From: JAZDIU01 sp043804635
Lineage (GTDB): Bacteria > Chloroflexota > Dehalococcoidia > Dehalococcoidales > UBA2162
Assembly: GCA_043804635.1 (NCBI GenBank)
Contig: JAZDIU010000091.1
Coordinates: 1-13,294 of the forward strand
Length of the DNA: 13,294 bases
Reading direction: 5' to 3'
Made by a program: the position numbers and the translations under genes. Shown piece by piece: positions 13,211 through 13,294 of this stretch. Positions within the stretch are counted from its first letter, which is position 1. The number at the start of each line of letters is the position of its first letter. The notes beneath the pieces are model-generated. The model was given only the letters and a program-made list of their open reading frames with translations, was not told where the DNA came from and did no database searches.

Positions 13211-13294
13211 CTACGCCGCCTCTATTGTAACTTTAATGGATTCGGGATCACCGAGTTCACTAACTTGCACCTTTGTCAGGTAAATAGTCATCGG
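13211..13294 (-). CDS. 3' end of a gene running out of the window
   Basis: Read on the - strand, the frame is open from the right edge to a TAG at 13211-13213. It encodes about 27 residues that end in KVTIEAA. The segment (LTKVQVSELGDPESI) has protein-like composition with alternating strand-forming residues. A methionine codon lies one codon from the edge, but without upstream sequence the true start is unknown. I do not recognise the family. An open run of this length also arises by chance fairly often, so the call is tentative. Confidence 0.4.
   Translation of the reverse strand, partial: PMTIYLTKVQVSELGDPESIKVTIEAA

Noticed and set aside
1..13294. CRISPR array, rRNA or tRNA genes
   Set aside because: I saw no regularly spaced identical repeats and no conserved RNA signatures on either strand by eye.

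Overview
The window looks like a chromosomal segment of a Chloroflexota bacterium, probably a Dehalococcoidia-type subsurface anaerobe. This is inferred from the dnaG-rpoD pair, the moderate base composition, and the mix of a DUF362 protein, SDR enzymes, an FAD_binding_2 flavoprotein and a creatininase-like hydrolase. No rRNA, tRNA or CRISPR array was seen. Taxonomy is inference only.

Left part (1-1921, all + strand). The window opens with the last codons of an rve/DDE-type transposase, so a mobile element ends here. A promoter and four alternating TAAGT/ACTTA half-sites follow (174-208). They lie directly in front of a compact gene set: two small paralogous proteins of unknown family (224-538 and 601-1020), a small C-terminally anchored membrane protein (1048-1269) and a TetR-type repressor (1322-1921). 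The simplest reading is one operon autoregulated by its own TetR protein. This is the best candidate for something undescribed.

Core part (1948-5349, - strand). dnaG (primase) and rpoD (primary sigma factor) are adjacent, with the stop and start codons touching. A 69-residue membrane protein of the superinfection-immunity family follows 12 nt behind rpoD. A perfect TATAAT lies so close to the dnaG start that the transcript may be leaderless. The 485-nt gap behind it (5350-5834) is full of inverted and tandem repeats and holds a strong terminator for the next gene.

Metabolic part (5835-12789). A flavoprotein oxidoreductase (-) is divergent from a three-gene + operon: an unrecognised 306-residue protein with an ISOCOT-like glycine pattern, a canonical SDR, and an SDR whose cofactor loop is eroded. 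The 290-nt gap between them carries two near-consensus promoters facing apart. Next come a DUF362 protein with a C-terminal four-cysteine pattern (-) and, divergent from it, a long creatininase-family hydrolase (+) resembling 3-dehydro-scyllo-inosose hydrolases. Together these could form a catabolic module: hydroxyl-to-ketone oxidation by the SDRs, a flavin-linked desaturation or reduction, and hydrolytic cleavage of a cyclic ketone. That pathway is a hypothesis.

Right end (12790-13294). About 420 nt contain no convincing gene, only short open stretches that may be remnants. The last 84 nt appear to be the 3' end of a - strand gene that runs out of the window.
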